NCBI RefSeq assembly: GCF_002419965.1
Contig: NZ_DIHC01000019.1
Span: forward strand, 1 to 64,000
DNA from: Pseudomonas sp. UBA5706
GTDB taxonomy: Bacteria > Pseudomonadota > Gammaproteobacteria > Pseudomonadales > Pseudomonadaceae
DNA length: 64,000 bases
Reading direction: 5' to 3'
Shown here: positions 26,359 to 36,337 of the stretch, piece by piece
Layout of the letters: each line of letters opens with the position of its first letter
Numbering within the stretch: position 1 is the first letter of the stretch
Translations under genes and position numbers: made by a program
The notes under the pieces: model-generated
What the model was told of the DNA's origin: nothing
What the model saw: only the letters and a program-made list of their open reading frames with translations
Database searches by the model: none

Positions 26359-27861
26359 TTAGGCTTGCGGTCGCATGTGCGGGAACAGGATCACGTCGCG
26401 GATCGACGGCGAGTTGGTCAGCAGCATGACCAAGCGGTCGATACCGATGCCCTCTCCCGCTGTCGGCGGCATGCCGTACTCCAGGGCGCGAACGAAGTCG
26501 GCATCGTAATGCATCGCTTCATCGTCGCCGGCGTCCTTGTCGGCCACCTGAGCCATGAAGCGTTCGGCCTGATCTTCGGCATCGTTCAGCTCGGAGTAGG
26601 CATTGGCGATTTCACGGCCACCGATGAACAGCTCGAAACGGTCGGTGACGTTCGGGTTTTCATCGTTGCGACGCGCCAGCGGCGACACTTCGAACGGGTA
26701 CTGGGTGATGAAGTGCGGCTGCTCCAGCTTGTGCTCGACCAGTTCTTCGAAAATCATCACCTGCAGTTTGCCCAGACCTTCGAAGCCCAGCACCTTGGCG
26801 CCGGCTTTCTTGGCAATGGCACGCGCCTTGTCGATGTCGTTCAGGTCGTCCGCCGTCAACTCGGGGTTGTACTTGAGGATCGAGTCGAACACCGACAGAC
26901 GTACGAATGGCTCGCCGAAGTGGAACACCTTGTCGCCGTAAGGCACGTCGGTGCGGCCAAGAACCAGTTGGGCCAGCTCGCGGAACAGCTCTTCGGTCAG
27001 GTCCATGTTGTCTTCGTAGTCGGCGTAAGCCTGGTAGAACTCCAACATGGTGAATTCAGGGTTGTGACGCGTCGAGACGCCTTCGTTACGGAAGTTGCGG
27101 TTGATCTCGAACACTTTCTCGAAACCACCGACCACCAGGCGCTTGAGGTACAACTCAGGCGCGATACGCAGGAACATCGGCAGGTCGAGTGCGTTGTGGT
27201 GAGTCTCGAACGGCTTGGCCGCCGCACCGCCGGGAATGGTCTGCAGCATCGGCGTCTCGACTTCAAGGAAGTCGCGCTTCATCAGGAAGCTGCGGATGTG
27301 GGCGATCACCTGCGAGCGCACGCGGAATGTGTCGCGTACGTCTTCGTTGACGATCAGGTCGACGTAGCGCTGACGGTAGCGCTGTTCGGTGTCGGTCAGC
27401 CCGTGGTGTTTGTCAGGCAACGGGCGCAGCGACTTGGTCAGCAGACGCACGCTGGTCATCTCGACGTACAGGTCGCCCTTGCCGGAACGGGCCAGGGTGC
27501 CTTCGGCGGCGATGATGTCGCCCATGTCCCAGGTCTTCACCGAGGCCAGGGTTTCTTCCGGGAGCGTCTTTCGATTGACGTAGACCTGGATGCGACCGGT
27601 CATGTCCTGAATCACCATGAACGAGCCACGGTTGAGCATGATGCGACCTGCAACCTTGACCGGAATCGCCGCTTCAGCCAGCTCTTCCTTGGTCTTGTCC
27701 GCGTACTGCTTCTGCAGGTCGTTGCAGTAGTTTTCGCGGCGGAAGTCGTTCGGGAAGGCGTTGCCTCTGGCACGCTCGGCAGCAAGCTTTTCCTTGCGCA
27801 GGGCGATCAGGGTGTTTTCTTCCTGTTGCTGGGCTTGCGGGTCGAGTTGTTGGTCGCTCAT
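26359..27861 (-). CDS. lysS: Lysyl-tRNA synthetase, class II
   Basis: A 500-residue class II synthetase. An OB-fold anticodon-binding domain (about 60-170) precedes the catalytic domain with motif 2 (NRNFRNEGVSTRHNPEFTM) and motif 3 (GIGIDRLVMLLT). It charges tRNA-Lys. Start MSDQQLDP at 27861. The gene lies 117 bases downstream of prfB, the same prfB-lysS order as in enterics and other pseudomonads, and is closed by a strong terminator. Confidence 0.98.
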   Translation of the reverse strand: MSDQQLDPQAQQQEENTLIALRKEKLAAERARGNAFPNDFRRENYCNDLQKQYADKTKEELAEAAIPVKVAGRIMLNRGSFMVIQDMTGRIQVYVNRKTLPEETLASVKTWDMGDIIAAEGTLARSGKGDLYVEMTSVRLLTKSLRPLPDKHHGLTDTEQRYRQRYVDLIVNEDVRDTFRVRSQVIAHIRSFLMKRDFLEVETPMLQTIPGGAAAKPFETHHNALDLPMFLRIAPELYLKRLVVGGFEKVFEINRNFRNEGVSTRHNPEFTMLEFYQAYADYEDNMDLTEELFRELAQLVLGRTDVPYGDKVFHFGEPFVRLSVFDSILKYNPELTADDLNDIDKARAIAKKAGAKVLGFEGLGKLQVMIFEELVEHKLEQPHFITQYPFEVSPLARRNDENPNVTDRFELFIGGREIANAYSELNDAEDQAERFMAQVADKDAGDDEAMHYDADFVRALEYGMPPTAGEGIGIDRLVMLLTNSPSIRDVILFPHMRPQA

Positions 27862-27978
27862 GTCTTTGGATTTTCCATCACGGTTTCGTTGCCCCCTCGC
27901 CAGCCCCGGTGGGTGCGGCGAGGGATCGCGGGCGCGTGCGTCATGTGACGGACGCCGCCCGCAACGGTGGTGTTGCGA

Positions 27979-29074
27979 TTACAGCCCTTGCTTGAGGCTC
28001 GCGATCAGGTATTCGTCGAGGTCGCCGTCGAGCACCTTGTCGCAGTCGCTGCGTTCGACGCTGGTACGCAGGTCCTTGATGCGCGAAGCATCGAGCACGT
28101 ACGAACGGATCTGGTGGCCCCAGCCGATGTCGGACTTGGTGTCTTCCAGCGCCTGAGAGGCTGCGTTGCGCTTCTGCACTTCCTGCTCGTACAACCTGGC
28201 CCGCAGCATTTTCATGGCGGTGTCCTTGTTGGCGTGCTGCGAACGTTCGTTCTGGCAGCTGACCACGGTGTTGGTCGGTACGTGAGTGATACGCACCGCT
28301 GAGTCGGTGGTGTTAACGTGCTGACCACCGGCACCGGATGAACGGTAGGTGTCGATCCGCAGGTCTGCCGGGTTGATGTCGATTTCGATGTTGTCATCAA
28401 TCTCAGGCGATACGAACACCGCCGAGAACGAGGTATGACGGCGGTTGCCGGAGTCGAACGGGCTCTTGCGCACCAGACGGTGTACGCCGATCTCGGTACG
28501 CAACCAGCCAAAGGCGTACTCGCCCTTGATGTGCACGGTCGCGCCCTTGATACCGGCGACTTCACCGGCGGACAGTTCCATGATGGTCGCGTCGAAACCG
28601 CGCTTGTCTGCCCAGCGCAGGTACATGCGCAGCAGGATGTTGGCCCAGTCCTGAGCCTCGGTGCCGCCGGAGCCGGCCTGAATATCGAGGTAGGCGTTGT
28701 TCGCATCCATCTCGCCGCTGAACATGCGGCGGAATTCGAGTTTTTCCAGAGACTCGCGCAGGCGGTCGACTTCGGTGCCGATATCGGCGACAGCGCCTTC
28801 GTCCTGTTCTTCGACAGCCATGTCCAGCAGGTCTCTGGCATCGGCCAGACCGGAACTCATTTCGTCGAGGGTGTCGACGATCTGCGCCAGCAACGACCGT
28901 TCGCGCCCCAGTTCCTGCGCATACGACGGATTGTTCCAGACGGCCGGGTCTTCGAGCTCGCGGTTGACTTCGGTCAGACGATCACTTTTGTGATCGTAGT
29001 CAAAGATACCCCCGAATGGCTTCGGAGCGCTCGGACAGGTCCTTGATGCTGTTTAGGATCGGGTTGATTTCCAT
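27979..29074 (-). CDS. prfB: Peptide chain release factor 2 with programmed +1 frameshift
   Basis: RF2 reads UGA and UAA stops. The 24-codon first part (29074-29003, MEINPILN...) ends CTT TGA C, preceded by AGGGGGTAT, the classical shift site with internal Shine-Dalgarno. Skipping T at 29002 continues in the frame that ends at 27979, giving a 364-residue protein. The second part contains the SPF anticodon-like tripeptide (KSPFDSGN) and GGQ (GAGGQHVNTTDS). The frameshift autoregulates RF2: low RF2 at UGA favours shifting. This is one gene, not two short ORFs. Confidence 0.97.
28993..29017 (-). promoter_or_regulatory. prfB programmed frameshift site
   Basis: Minus-strand AGGGGGTATCTTTGAC: SD-like AGGGGG, slippery CTT, in-frame TGA (29002-29000) and 3' C. 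This is the canonical arrangement for +1 slippage. Confidence 0.95.
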
Positions 29075-29330
29075 GGTGGGCAGCACTCGCAGGCGAAATT
29101 TACAAAGCCGGCGAGTATACCTGAGCCGCTGCGGGGATGGCAGTCCGTTGGGCGAGCGTGTCAGGGTTGTGGCAGCCGTCGGCCGGATGCAGGCCGGTGA
29201 GCACTCATTCATCCGGGCGGCATTCCGACAAAATGGCACTCAAGCCACAGCTGGAGCGGAGCCGACAGGGCCACCCTCGCTCCAGTGAGCTCACTCACGT
29301 AGCGCGGGTTAACCTGAAGACAGTCGTGTT

Positions 29331-30335
29331 CTACCCCACCACCACCTGATTGCGCCCATTGTTCTTGGCCGCGTACAAGCCCTGATCGGCCATCAGAATC
29401 AACTGGCGACTGTGACTGCCCACCTGCGGCACCACGGTCGCCAAGCCGATGCTGACGGTCAGGCTCGCGCCTTCGCTGGGGACGATGTGCGGGATGTTCA
29501 TGCCGGCGATGGTCTGGCGCAGCTTTTCGGCCAGCAGGCGAGCGCCGCCCGGTGAGGTATTGGGCAGCACCAGGGAGAACTCTTCACCGCCATAGCGCGC
29601 CGGCAGGTCGGAGGGACGACTGCAACTGGCGCGAATGGCCTTGGCCACCTGACGCAGCGCTTCGTCGCCTTCAAGGTGCCCAAAGTTATCGTTAAATGCC
29701 TTGAAGTAGTCGACATCGATCATCATCAGCGACATCTGCGTCTGCTCGCGGGTCGCCCGTCGCCATTCAAGCTCCAGGTACTCGTCGAAGTGCCGCCGGT
29801 TCGACAAGCCGGTCAGGCCATCGGAGTTCATCAGGCGCTGCAGCACCAGGTTGGTATCAAGCAGTTGCTGCTGGCTGACGCGTAAAGCTCTATAGGCTTC
29901 ATCGCGCTGCAGCAAGGTCATGTAGGAGCGCGAGTGATAGCGGATACGCGCCACCAGCTCGATGTTATCCGGCAGCTTGACCAGGTAATCGTTGGCACCG
30001 GCAGCAAACGCGGCGCTTTTGATCAGCGGGTCTTCCTTGGTCGACAGAACGATGATCGGAATATCCCGAGTCATCGGGTTATGACGGTATTCGCGCACCA
30101 GGGTCAGACCGTCCAGACCGGGCATGACCAAATCCTGCAGGATCACCGTTGGCTTGATCTGCATCGCCTGGGCAATGGCCTGTTGGGGGTCGGCACAAAA
30201 ATGGAAGTCGATGTTTTCCTGATTCGCCAGCCCGCGCCGGACTGCCTCGGCGATCATCGCCTGATCGTCGACCAGTAACACCATGGCCGCGTTTTCGTCC
30301 GTGGTGTGTAGTGGGTCCAGTTGCAACTCTTGCAT
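29331..30335 (-). CDS. wspR: Response-regulator diguanylate cyclase WspR
   Basis: A 334-residue output protein of the Wsp pathway. It has an N-terminal receiver (phospho-acceptor D68 in ILQDLVMPG) and a C-terminal GGDEF cyclase with GGEEF at 249-253 and an inhibitory RxxD at 240-243. Phosphorylated WspR makes c-di-GMP from GTP, promoting attachment and matrix production. Both catalytic and feedback sites look intact. It is the last gene of the seven-gene operon, 45 bases after wspF. Confidence 0.96.
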   Translation of the reverse strand: MQELQLDPLHTTDENAAMVLLVDDQAMIAEAVRRGLANQENIDFHFCADPQQAIAQAMQIKPTVILQDLVMPGLDGLTLVREYRHNPMTRDIPIIVLSTKEDPLIKSAAFAAGANDYLVKLPDNIELVARIRYHSRSYMTLLQRDEAYRALRVSQQQLLDTNLVLQRLMNSDGLTGLSNRRHFDEYLELEWRRATREQTQMSLMMIDVDYFKAFNDNFGHLEGDEALRQVAKAIRASCSRPSDLPARYGGEEFSLVLPNTSPGGARLLAEKLRQTIAGMNIPHIVPSEGASLTVSIGLATVVPQVGSHSRQLILMADQGLYAAKNNGRNQVVVG

Positions 30336-30380
30336 TCAGGTCTCCTGGTCACAGACGGGCTGTGAATTCACCTGGGAAGG

Positions 30381-31391
30381 TCAATGTGTAAAGGCCTCGT
30401 TCAACCGAGGCGCAATCGTATCCAGCGGGCGAATCTCCGTGGCCGCGTCGATGGCGGCGGCCGCTTTGGGCATGCCATACACCGCGCAGCTTTGCTCGTC
30501 CTGAGCGATGGTGAGGAAACCGCGCTGACGCATCAGCTTGAGTCCCTGTGCCCCGTCCCGGCCCATGCCTGTCAACAGAACACCCACCGCATCACCGCCC
30601 CAGTAGCTGGCCACGCTCTCGAAAAACACATCGATAGAGGGCCGATATATCTCGTTCACTGGCTCGGCGGTATAAGCCAGCGTGCCGTTTTTCAACAGCC
30701 GCAGATGGTGATTGGTGCCCGCCAGCAACACTGCGCCGCACTCCGGCGACTCCCCGTCGCGAGCCAGTCGCACCTGCAGCCCGGAAGAACCGTTGAGCCA
30801 TTGCGCCATACCGGCCGCAAACACTTGATCCACATGCTGCACCAGCACGATGGCCGCCGGAAAATCCTTGGGCAGCCCCTTGAGCAGCACTTCCAGCGCA
30901 GCCGGTCCTCCGGCGGACGATCCTATGGCAACCAGTCCCTTGCGTTGGGTGGCCGTAGCCTGCGGTGCGGGGGTTGGCCGCACGCGACTGTCCAGCTGGC
31001 CAACGAGCCAGCCTATATTAAGAATCTTGCGTAACAACGGCGCGGCAGCCTCTTTGGGATTGCCTGCGCCGACAGCAGGGGTATCGACGACGTCCAAGGC
31101 ACCATGGCCCATTGCCTCGAACACACGGTGGACGTTCTGTTCGCGATCGACGGTCACAATCACGATGGCGCATGGGGTGGCCGCCATGATACGTCGAGTC
31201 GCCTCTACGCCGTCCATTACCGGCATGATCAGGTCCATCAGGATCAGGTCCGGCGTAAGTTCGGCGCAGCGCTGTACCGCCTCGGCGCCATTACTCGCCA
31301 CCCATACCACCTGATGCGCCGGTTCGAAAGCCAGTGCACGGCGCAACGCCTCTACCGCCATAGGCATGTCATTGACGATGGCAATCTTCAT
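30381..31391 (-). CDS. wspF: Protein-glutamate methylesterase WspF (CheB-like)
   Basis: A 336-residue CheB-type protein. The receiver has D53 in LMDLIMPVMDG; the methylesterase domain has GSSAGGP with catalytic S159 and a later GMGRDGAQGL. WspF removes methyl groups from WspA, and its loss locks the pathway on in other pseudomonads (wrinkly-type colonies). I see no truncation here. The start overlaps the wspE stop by four bases (ATGA). Confidence 0.96.
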   Translation of the reverse strand: MKIAIVNDMPMAVEALRRALAFEPAHQVVWVASNGAEAVQRCAELTPDLILMDLIMPVMDGVEATRRIMAATPCAIVIVTVDREQNVHRVFEAMGHGALDVVDTPAVGAGNPKEAAAPLLRKILNIGWLVGQLDSRVRPTPAPQATATQRKGLVAIGSSAGGPAALEVLLKGLPKDFPAAIVLVQHVDQVFAAGMAQWLNGSSGLQVRLARDGESPECGAVLLAGTNHHLRLLKNGTLAYTAEPVNEIYRPSIDVFFESVASYWGGDAVGVLLTGMGRDGAQGLKLMRQRGFLTIAQDEQSCAVYGMPKAAAAIDAATEIRPLDTIAPRLNEAFTH

Positions 31392-33778
31392 CCTTGCGCA
31401 TCTCCTATCAGCTCGACCACTGCATCGAGTAACGCATCATCATGGAAGCTGGCTTTGGCCAGATAATAGTCCGCGCCAGCATCGAGACCGCGACGGCGAT
31501 CTTCTTCGCGATCCTTGTATGACACCACCATGACGGGTAATGACTGCAACCGGCTGTCACGTCGCACCCATGTCAGTAACTCGATGCCGTCCATGCGCGG
31601 CATGTCGATGTCGGTGATCAACAGATCGAAGTCCTCGCCACGCAAGGCGTTCCAGCCATCCATGCCATCCACCGCGACCACGACCTCATAGCCACGACCG
31701 AGGAGCAATTTGCGCTCCAGCTCGCGCACGGTTAATGAATCGTCCACCACCAGCACGCGCTTGCGAGCTTGAGAGCGGGCCGATTGATCACGGCGGTCGA
31801 TCCGCTCCAGACGACCGGTGTTGAGCAGTTTTTCCACCGAGCGCAGCAGGTCTTCGACATCAATGATCAGCACTGCCGAGCCGTCGTCCAGCAACGCACC
31901 GGCGGAAATATCCTGGACCTTGCCCAAACGCGGGTCCAACGGCAGCACGACCAGCGTACGTTCGCCGACGAAACGCTCCACCGCCACCCCATACAGCGCA
32001 TCGAGCTCGCGAATGACCACCACCTTGAGTACGTCGGTCGAGCCCTGGCTGGCGGGGCGATTGAGCAATTGGCTGGCGGCGACCAGCCCAACATGCCGCT
32101 CCTCGTACCAGAAATGCTGACGTCCCTCGAGCTGCAGTATCTGGTCGACCTGCACATCAACCATGCGCTCGATGTGCGCCAGCGCAAAGGCGTAGGCCTC
32201 GCCGCCCACTTCCACCACCAGGCTGCGTACCACCGACAGCGTCAGCGGCACTTGCAGGTGAAAACGGCTGCCCTGCCCGGCTTGCTGATCAAGCTCGACA
32301 CCCCCGTGCAGCTGCCTGACCATGTGCTGCACGGCATCCAGGCCAACGCCGCGACCGGAGACTTCGGTGACCGTGTCGCGCAGGCTGAAGCCGGGCAGGA
32401 ACAGGAAGCTGAGCAGCTCGTCCTCGCTCAATTGCCCGGCGGTCTGTTCAGGCGACAGCTTGCGCTCGATGATGCTTCGGCGCAGACGCTCCAGGTCCAC
32501 GCCAGCGCCATCGTCGCTCAGCTCCACCACCAGCAGCCCCGCCTGATGCGAGGCCTTGAGCCGGATCAGACCCTCAGCCGGTTTGCCGCAGGCCAAGCGT
32601 TGCTCGGGCGTTTCGATACCGTGATCCACCGCGTTGCGCAGCAAGTGGGTCAGCGGCGCTTCGAGTTTTTCCAGTACGTCGCGATCAACCTGGGTTTTCT
32701 CACCTTCTATTTCCAGGCGCACCTGCTTGCCCAAGGCGCGCCCCAGGTCGCGCACCATCCGCGCCTGCCCGGCCAGCACGTCGGCGAAGGGGCGCATGCG
32801 ACAGGCCAGCGCGGTGTCGTACAACAGTTGCGCACGTTGACCCGCCTGCCAACCGAATTCATCCAGATCAGCGGTCTGCTGGATCAACAGTTGCTGCGCT
32901 TCGCCGAGCAAGCGGCGAGCTTCCTGCAGCGCCTTTTGTGCGTCCGGATCGACAGCGGCACCGAGCAAGACTTCAAGGTTGTCCAGCGCCCGGCCGGCCC
33001 CGCCCTGGGATCGCTTGACCCGTTGCATGGCCGCCAGATAAGGCTTCAACCGTTGAGTCTCGACCAACGACTTGCTCGACAGGTCCAGCAGGTTGTTCAG
33101 GCGTTCGGCGGTGACGCGCAGCACCCGCTCGCCGCCTTCGGCCACGCGGCGCTCGACGCGACGTCCGGCGATGGCTGCAGGGTCGTCCTGCGGCTGGGCT
33201 GCAACGGGGAGCGGTTGCTCCCGCAAAACCGACGAAACACCCGGTGGCTGCTCGGCACCGGGCACATCATCAGCTGGCAGCGGCGCGTGGGCGGACTGCA
33301 CGGACTCCACCAACGCCTGCGCATTGGCCAGCAGCAGGTCATCCATCGACGGTGCATGGGCAGGCGTTGCGGCGGCAGTGCGAGCGCCGGAATTGAGCAG
33401 ATCATTCATCAGCGCGACGAAACGTTCCACGTCGCCCTCGGCCACGCCGCCCGGGCCCGGCGTGGCGATGCGCATGAGCAGGTCGGTGCCCATCAGCAAT
33501 GCGTCGATGTGTTCAGGCTTGAGGTGCAGACGACCTTCCTGCGCCTCGACCAGGCAGTCCTCCATCACGTGGGCAACACTGACCCCCGCGTTCACCCCAA
33601 CGATCCGCGCCGCGCCCTTGAGCGAGTGGGCGGCGCGCATGCAGGCTTCCAGTTGATCGGCCTGTGTCGGGTTGCGCTCAAGCGCCAGCAAACCTGCGCT
33701 CAATACCTGGGTCTGCGCTTCGGCCTCCAGGGTGAACAGCTCGAACAAGGAGGCATCGCGCATCTGATCGGGCGTCAT
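31388..33778 (-). CDS. wspE: Hybrid CheA-type kinase WspE
   Basis: A 796-residue kinase. The N-terminal Hpt domain carries AHSLKGAARIVG (phospho-His near 50). A low-complexity linker, the dimerisation/HATPase region (LLRNAVDHGIETP), a CheW-like domain and a C-terminal receiver follow, the last with LLITDIDMPRMDG. WspE phosphorylates WspR and WspF in response to WspA. The variable linker after the Hpt (about 130-200) is Ala/Pro/Gln-rich. Four-base overlaps at both ends join it to wspD and wspF. Confidence 0.96.
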   Translation of the reverse strand: MTPDQMRDASLFELFTLEAEAQTQVLSAGLLALERNPTQADQLEACMRAAHSLKGAARIVGVNAGVSVAHVMEDCLVEAQEGRLHLKPEHIDALLMGTDLLMRIATPGPGGVAEGDVERFVALMNDLLNSGARTAAATPAHAPSMDDLLLANAQALVESVQSAHAPLPADDVPGAEQPPGVSSVLREQPLPVAAQPQDDPAAIAGRRVERRVAEGGERVLRVTAERLNNLLDLSSKSLVETQRLKPYLAAMQRVKRSQGGAGRALDNLEVLLGAAVDPDAQKALQEARRLLGEAQQLLIQQTADLDEFGWQAGQRAQLLYDTALACRMRPFADVLAGQARMVRDLGRALGKQVRLEIEGEKTQVDRDVLEKLEAPLTHLLRNAVDHGIETPEQRLACGKPAEGLIRLKASHQAGLLVVELSDDGAGVDLERLRRSIIERKLSPEQTAGQLSEDELLSFLFLPGFSLRDTVTEVSGRGVGLDAVQHMVRQLHGGVELDQQAGQGSRFHLQVPLTLSVVRSLVVEVGGEAYAFALAHIERMVDVQVDQILQLEGRQHFWYEERHVGLVAASQLLNRPASQGSTDVLKVVVIRELDALYGVAVERFVGERTLVVLPLDPRLGKVQDISAGALLDDGSAVLIIDVEDLLRSVEKLLNTGRLERIDRRDQSARSQARKRVLVVDDSLTVRELERKLLLGRGYEVVVAVDGMDGWNALRGEDFDLLITDIDMPRMDGIELLTWVRRDSRLQSLPVMVVSYKDREEDRRRGLDAGADYYLAKASFHDDALLDAVVELIGDAQG

Positions 33779-34458
33779 GTCAGGCTCCGGTTCACTGCGC
33801 TCAGCAACTGCTCTTCATCAAGCAGGCGCAAGCTACGGTTTCTCCACTGCACCACGCCTCTGGTAAAGCGCGCGTTGGTGTTGTGCGCCGGGGCCGAAGC
33901 GCCGTCCAGCAGGCGCACTTCGATGCCGTAAATGCCATCCACCTCATCGACCGGCACCACCACCGGGCCGCCATCGGCACAGATGACCAGCATGCGCGGC
34001 ATGGCCCGCGCGGCAGGGGCACTCGAAGCTGAGCTGTCCAGGCCCAGCAGTTCGACGAAGGACAGGCAGGCAACCAAAGCGCCTCGCACGTTGGCGACCC
34101 CCAGCAATGCGCGGGAACGCTGATGAGGCAGCGAATGAATGGCTTGCATCGGCGAAACCTCGGCCAGGCACCGGGTCAGCAGCCCCAGCCACTCTTCGCC
34201 GAGGCGAAAGACCACGATGGAGCGGGTCTTGACCTCGCTGGCAAGCGTCTCGCTGTGCATCGACACGCGCTGTTCCTGCGCCAGCGCATAGCGGTCAAGC
34301 AAGCGGGTGGCCGCTGCCGAGTACACCGAACAATTGCGGCAATGGATATGCTCGACCAGCAACGGGCAGGACCGGTCGCCATGAATGCCGATGCGGTTCC
34401 AGCAATCGTCGATGGCCTGGGCGTCACTGCTGACCAGTTCGCTGTGTACACCGGTCAT
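33775..34458 (-). CDS. wspD: CheW-like coupling protein WspD
   Basis: A 227-residue protein. The N-terminal part has two Cys (C15, and CRNC near 40) and the C-terminal two-thirds is a CheW fold (VVFRLGEEWLGLLT..., VANVRGALVACLSFVELLG). It couples the WspA receptor to WspE. Start at the ATG 34458; it overlaps wspC and wspE by four bases each, so translation is coupled through the operon. Confidence 0.93.
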   Translation of the reverse strand: MTGVHSELVSSDAQAIDDCWNRIGIHGDRSCPLLVEHIHCRNCSVYSAAATRLLDRYALAQEQRVSMHSETLASEVKTRSIVVFRLGEEWLGLLTRCLAEVSPMQAIHSLPHQRSRALLGVANVRGALVACLSFVELLGLDSSASSAPAARAMPRMLVICADGGPVVVPVDEVDGIYGIEVRLLDGASAPAHNTNARFTRGVVQWRNRSLRLLDEEQLLSAVNRSLT

Positions 34459-35795
34459 CGATTGCGTCCCTCTTTATTTAGGCTGCGGGACGCATTCTGG
34501 CTGCGGGCCGCCCGCTCCTGCAGCCGACGGGCGCCGGCATTGTCACCCTGCGCGGCCAACAACGCGGCCAACTGAGCCAGCGCTTCGGGATGCTGCGGCT
34601 GCAAATACAGCGCCTTGCGGTAAAACCCTTGGGCCGCTGCGCCTTGTCCGTCCACCTCGCTCAACAGGCCCAGCCAGTAAAACACCGGGGCCACGGGCTC
34701 GTAACGCGTGAGGTACTGCTCGCAGGCGCTTTTGGCCTCCGCGCTTTTACCTTCGTTGGCCAGCCTTGCGATGCTGTCGAGCAGGGTGGGCGCCTCGCCC
34801 GTCGTGGTGGCCCCCGCCACCGGGCTGCTGCGCGTGAGCGGCTGCGCCGGGACAAACGGACGCGCACTGTTTTTAGCAGGCTCCGGCACCGGTGGCCGCG
34901 ACGCAAAGGCAGGTGTGACGATCACCGACGTCGGCTCGGCGGGCAATGGCGGCGGCACGGCAGAAGCCGTACGCATCACCCACGCCTCGGTCTGCACCGG
35001 GGCTTGATGACGAAAGGCGAACGACTGTGCAATGCCGATGGACGCCATGCCCATGCGCCCCAACAGGCTGCCCTCGGCAGGACCGATAAACAGCACGCCG
35101 TCATCGCGGGTCATGCGCTTGAGCGCCTCGAAACCGCGCCGCTGGGTATCGACGTCGAAGTAGATCAACAGGTTGCGACAAAACACGAAGTCATAGGCTG
35201 ACTGCGCCACCGGCAACGTAGGATCGAGCAGGTTGCCCACTTGAAATGCCACTTGCTCGCGAACCCGTTCCTCCACGCGATAGCCGTCTTCGACCTGGCC
35301 GAAATAGCGTTCGCGAAAGCCAAGCTGGCCGCCGCGAAACGAGTTTTTGCCATACAACCCACGGCGCGCACGCTGCAGCGACAGCGGGCTGATGTCCAGC
35401 GCCTCGATCTTGAACTGCTGCGCAGGCACGCCGGCGTCGAACAAGGCCATGGCCATCGAATAAGGCTCCTCGCCGGTGGAGCACGGCAGACTGAGGATGC
35501 GCAGCGGGCGTGCGCCCTTGAGTTGCGCCAAACGCTCCGTCGCCAGCTTGCCCAGGGTGACAAAGGATTCCGGGTAACGGAAAAACCAGGTCTCGGGCAC
35601 GATGACCGCTTCGATCAGCGCCTGCTGTTCTTCAGCCGAGCGCTGCAACAACTGCCAGTAACCGTCCTGATCCGCCGCCTTGGACGCCATGCAGCGCTGG
35701 CGCACCGCCCGCTCGATAATGGCCTCGCCCACCGACGCGACATCCAGGCCGATGCGGTGTTTGAGAAAAGCGAAGAAACGCGCGTCCTCGCTCAT
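34455..35795 (-). CDS. wspC: CheR-type methyltransferase with TPR, WspC
   Basis: A 446-residue protein. The CheR methyltransferase domain (about 1-270) has SLPCSTGEEPYSMAM and FCRNLLIYFD motifs; a Pro/Ala-rich linker leads to C-terminal tetratricopeptide repeats (about 345-430). WspC methylates glutamates of WspA using SAM, opposing WspF. The TPR extension is normal for WspC. Four-base overlaps with wspB and wspD. Confidence 0.95.
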   Translation of the reverse strand: MSEDARFFAFLKHRIGLDVASVGEAIIERAVRQRCMASKAADQDGYWQLLQRSAEEQQALIEAVIVPETWFFRYPESFVTLGKLATERLAQLKGARPLRILSLPCSTGEEPYSMAMALFDAGVPAQQFKIEALDISPLSLQRARRGLYGKNSFRGGQLGFRERYFGQVEDGYRVEERVREQVAFQVGNLLDPTLPVAQSAYDFVFCRNLLIYFDVDTQRRGFEALKRMTRDDGVLFIGPAEGSLLGRMGMASIGIAQSFAFRHQAPVQTEAWVMRTASAVPPPLPAEPTSVIVTPAFASRPPVPEPAKNSARPFVPAQPLTRSSPVAGATTTGEAPTLLDSIARLANEGKSAEAKSACEQYLTRYEPVAPVFYWLGLLSEVDGQGAAAQGFYRKALYLQPQHPEALAQLAALLAAQGDNAGARRLQERAARSQNASRSLNKEGRNR

Positions 35796-36328
35796 GGCGC
35801 CGGCTCGAACGGTTCAAGGCTCATGGGTTGCGCCGGGAACAGCAGCTCGCGCACCGATTCGTCGAGCAGGTCCTGCACCCGAATCCACTGCAGCAAACCC
35901 AGCTCATCCTCGCGCACCGGGCCCAGGTACGGCGCCTGGCGGTTGTCCAGGCCGTACGTCTTGAACTCGTGCGCAGCACATCGCAGGGTGTCGGTAGCCT
36001 GCTCCAGAATCAACCCCAGCCATTGCGCAGCCCGCTCGGCGTCGGCCCGGTAATGCACCAGCACCAGCCGTGTGCTGGTGCGCGGCGGTGCAGGCTGGCC
36101 GAAAGTCAGCGCGCTCAGGTCGATGACCGGCACCACCACACCGCGATGGGCGAACACGCCGGCCACCCAGTGCGGGGTATGGGCGATGGGTTTGAGTACC
36201 AGCCGAGGCAACACTTCGGCGACCTCGGTCGCTTGCAGGGCATAGCGTTGCGCCCCGATGCGAAACAGCAGGAACAACGGGTGCTTGGGCACCGTCACGG
36301 CGCTGCGTCTGGCGGAGTGCTCGATCAT
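35792..36328 (-). CDS. wspB: CheW-like coupling protein WspB
   Basis: A 178-residue single-domain CheW-like protein (FRIGAQRYALQATEVAEVLP, VAGVFAHRGVVVPVIDL). Together with WspD it forms one of the two adaptors of the Wsp signalling array. It starts nine bases after the wspA stop and overlaps wspC by four bases. Confidence 0.94.
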   Translation of the reverse strand: MIEHSARRSAVTVPKHPLFLLFRIGAQRYALQATEVAEVLPRLVLKPIAHTPHWVAGVFAHRGVVVPVIDLSALTFGQPAPPRTSTRLVLVHYRADAERAAQWLGLILEQATDTLRCAAHEFKTYGLDNRQAPYLGPVREDELGLLQWIRVQDLLDESVRELLFPAQPMSLEPFEPAP

Positions 36329-36337
36329 GGGGCTGGC

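Noticed and set aside
31769..33931. 720-residue plus-strand ORF
   Set aside because: Shadow of wspE/wspD; Gln/His-rich composition without any domain.
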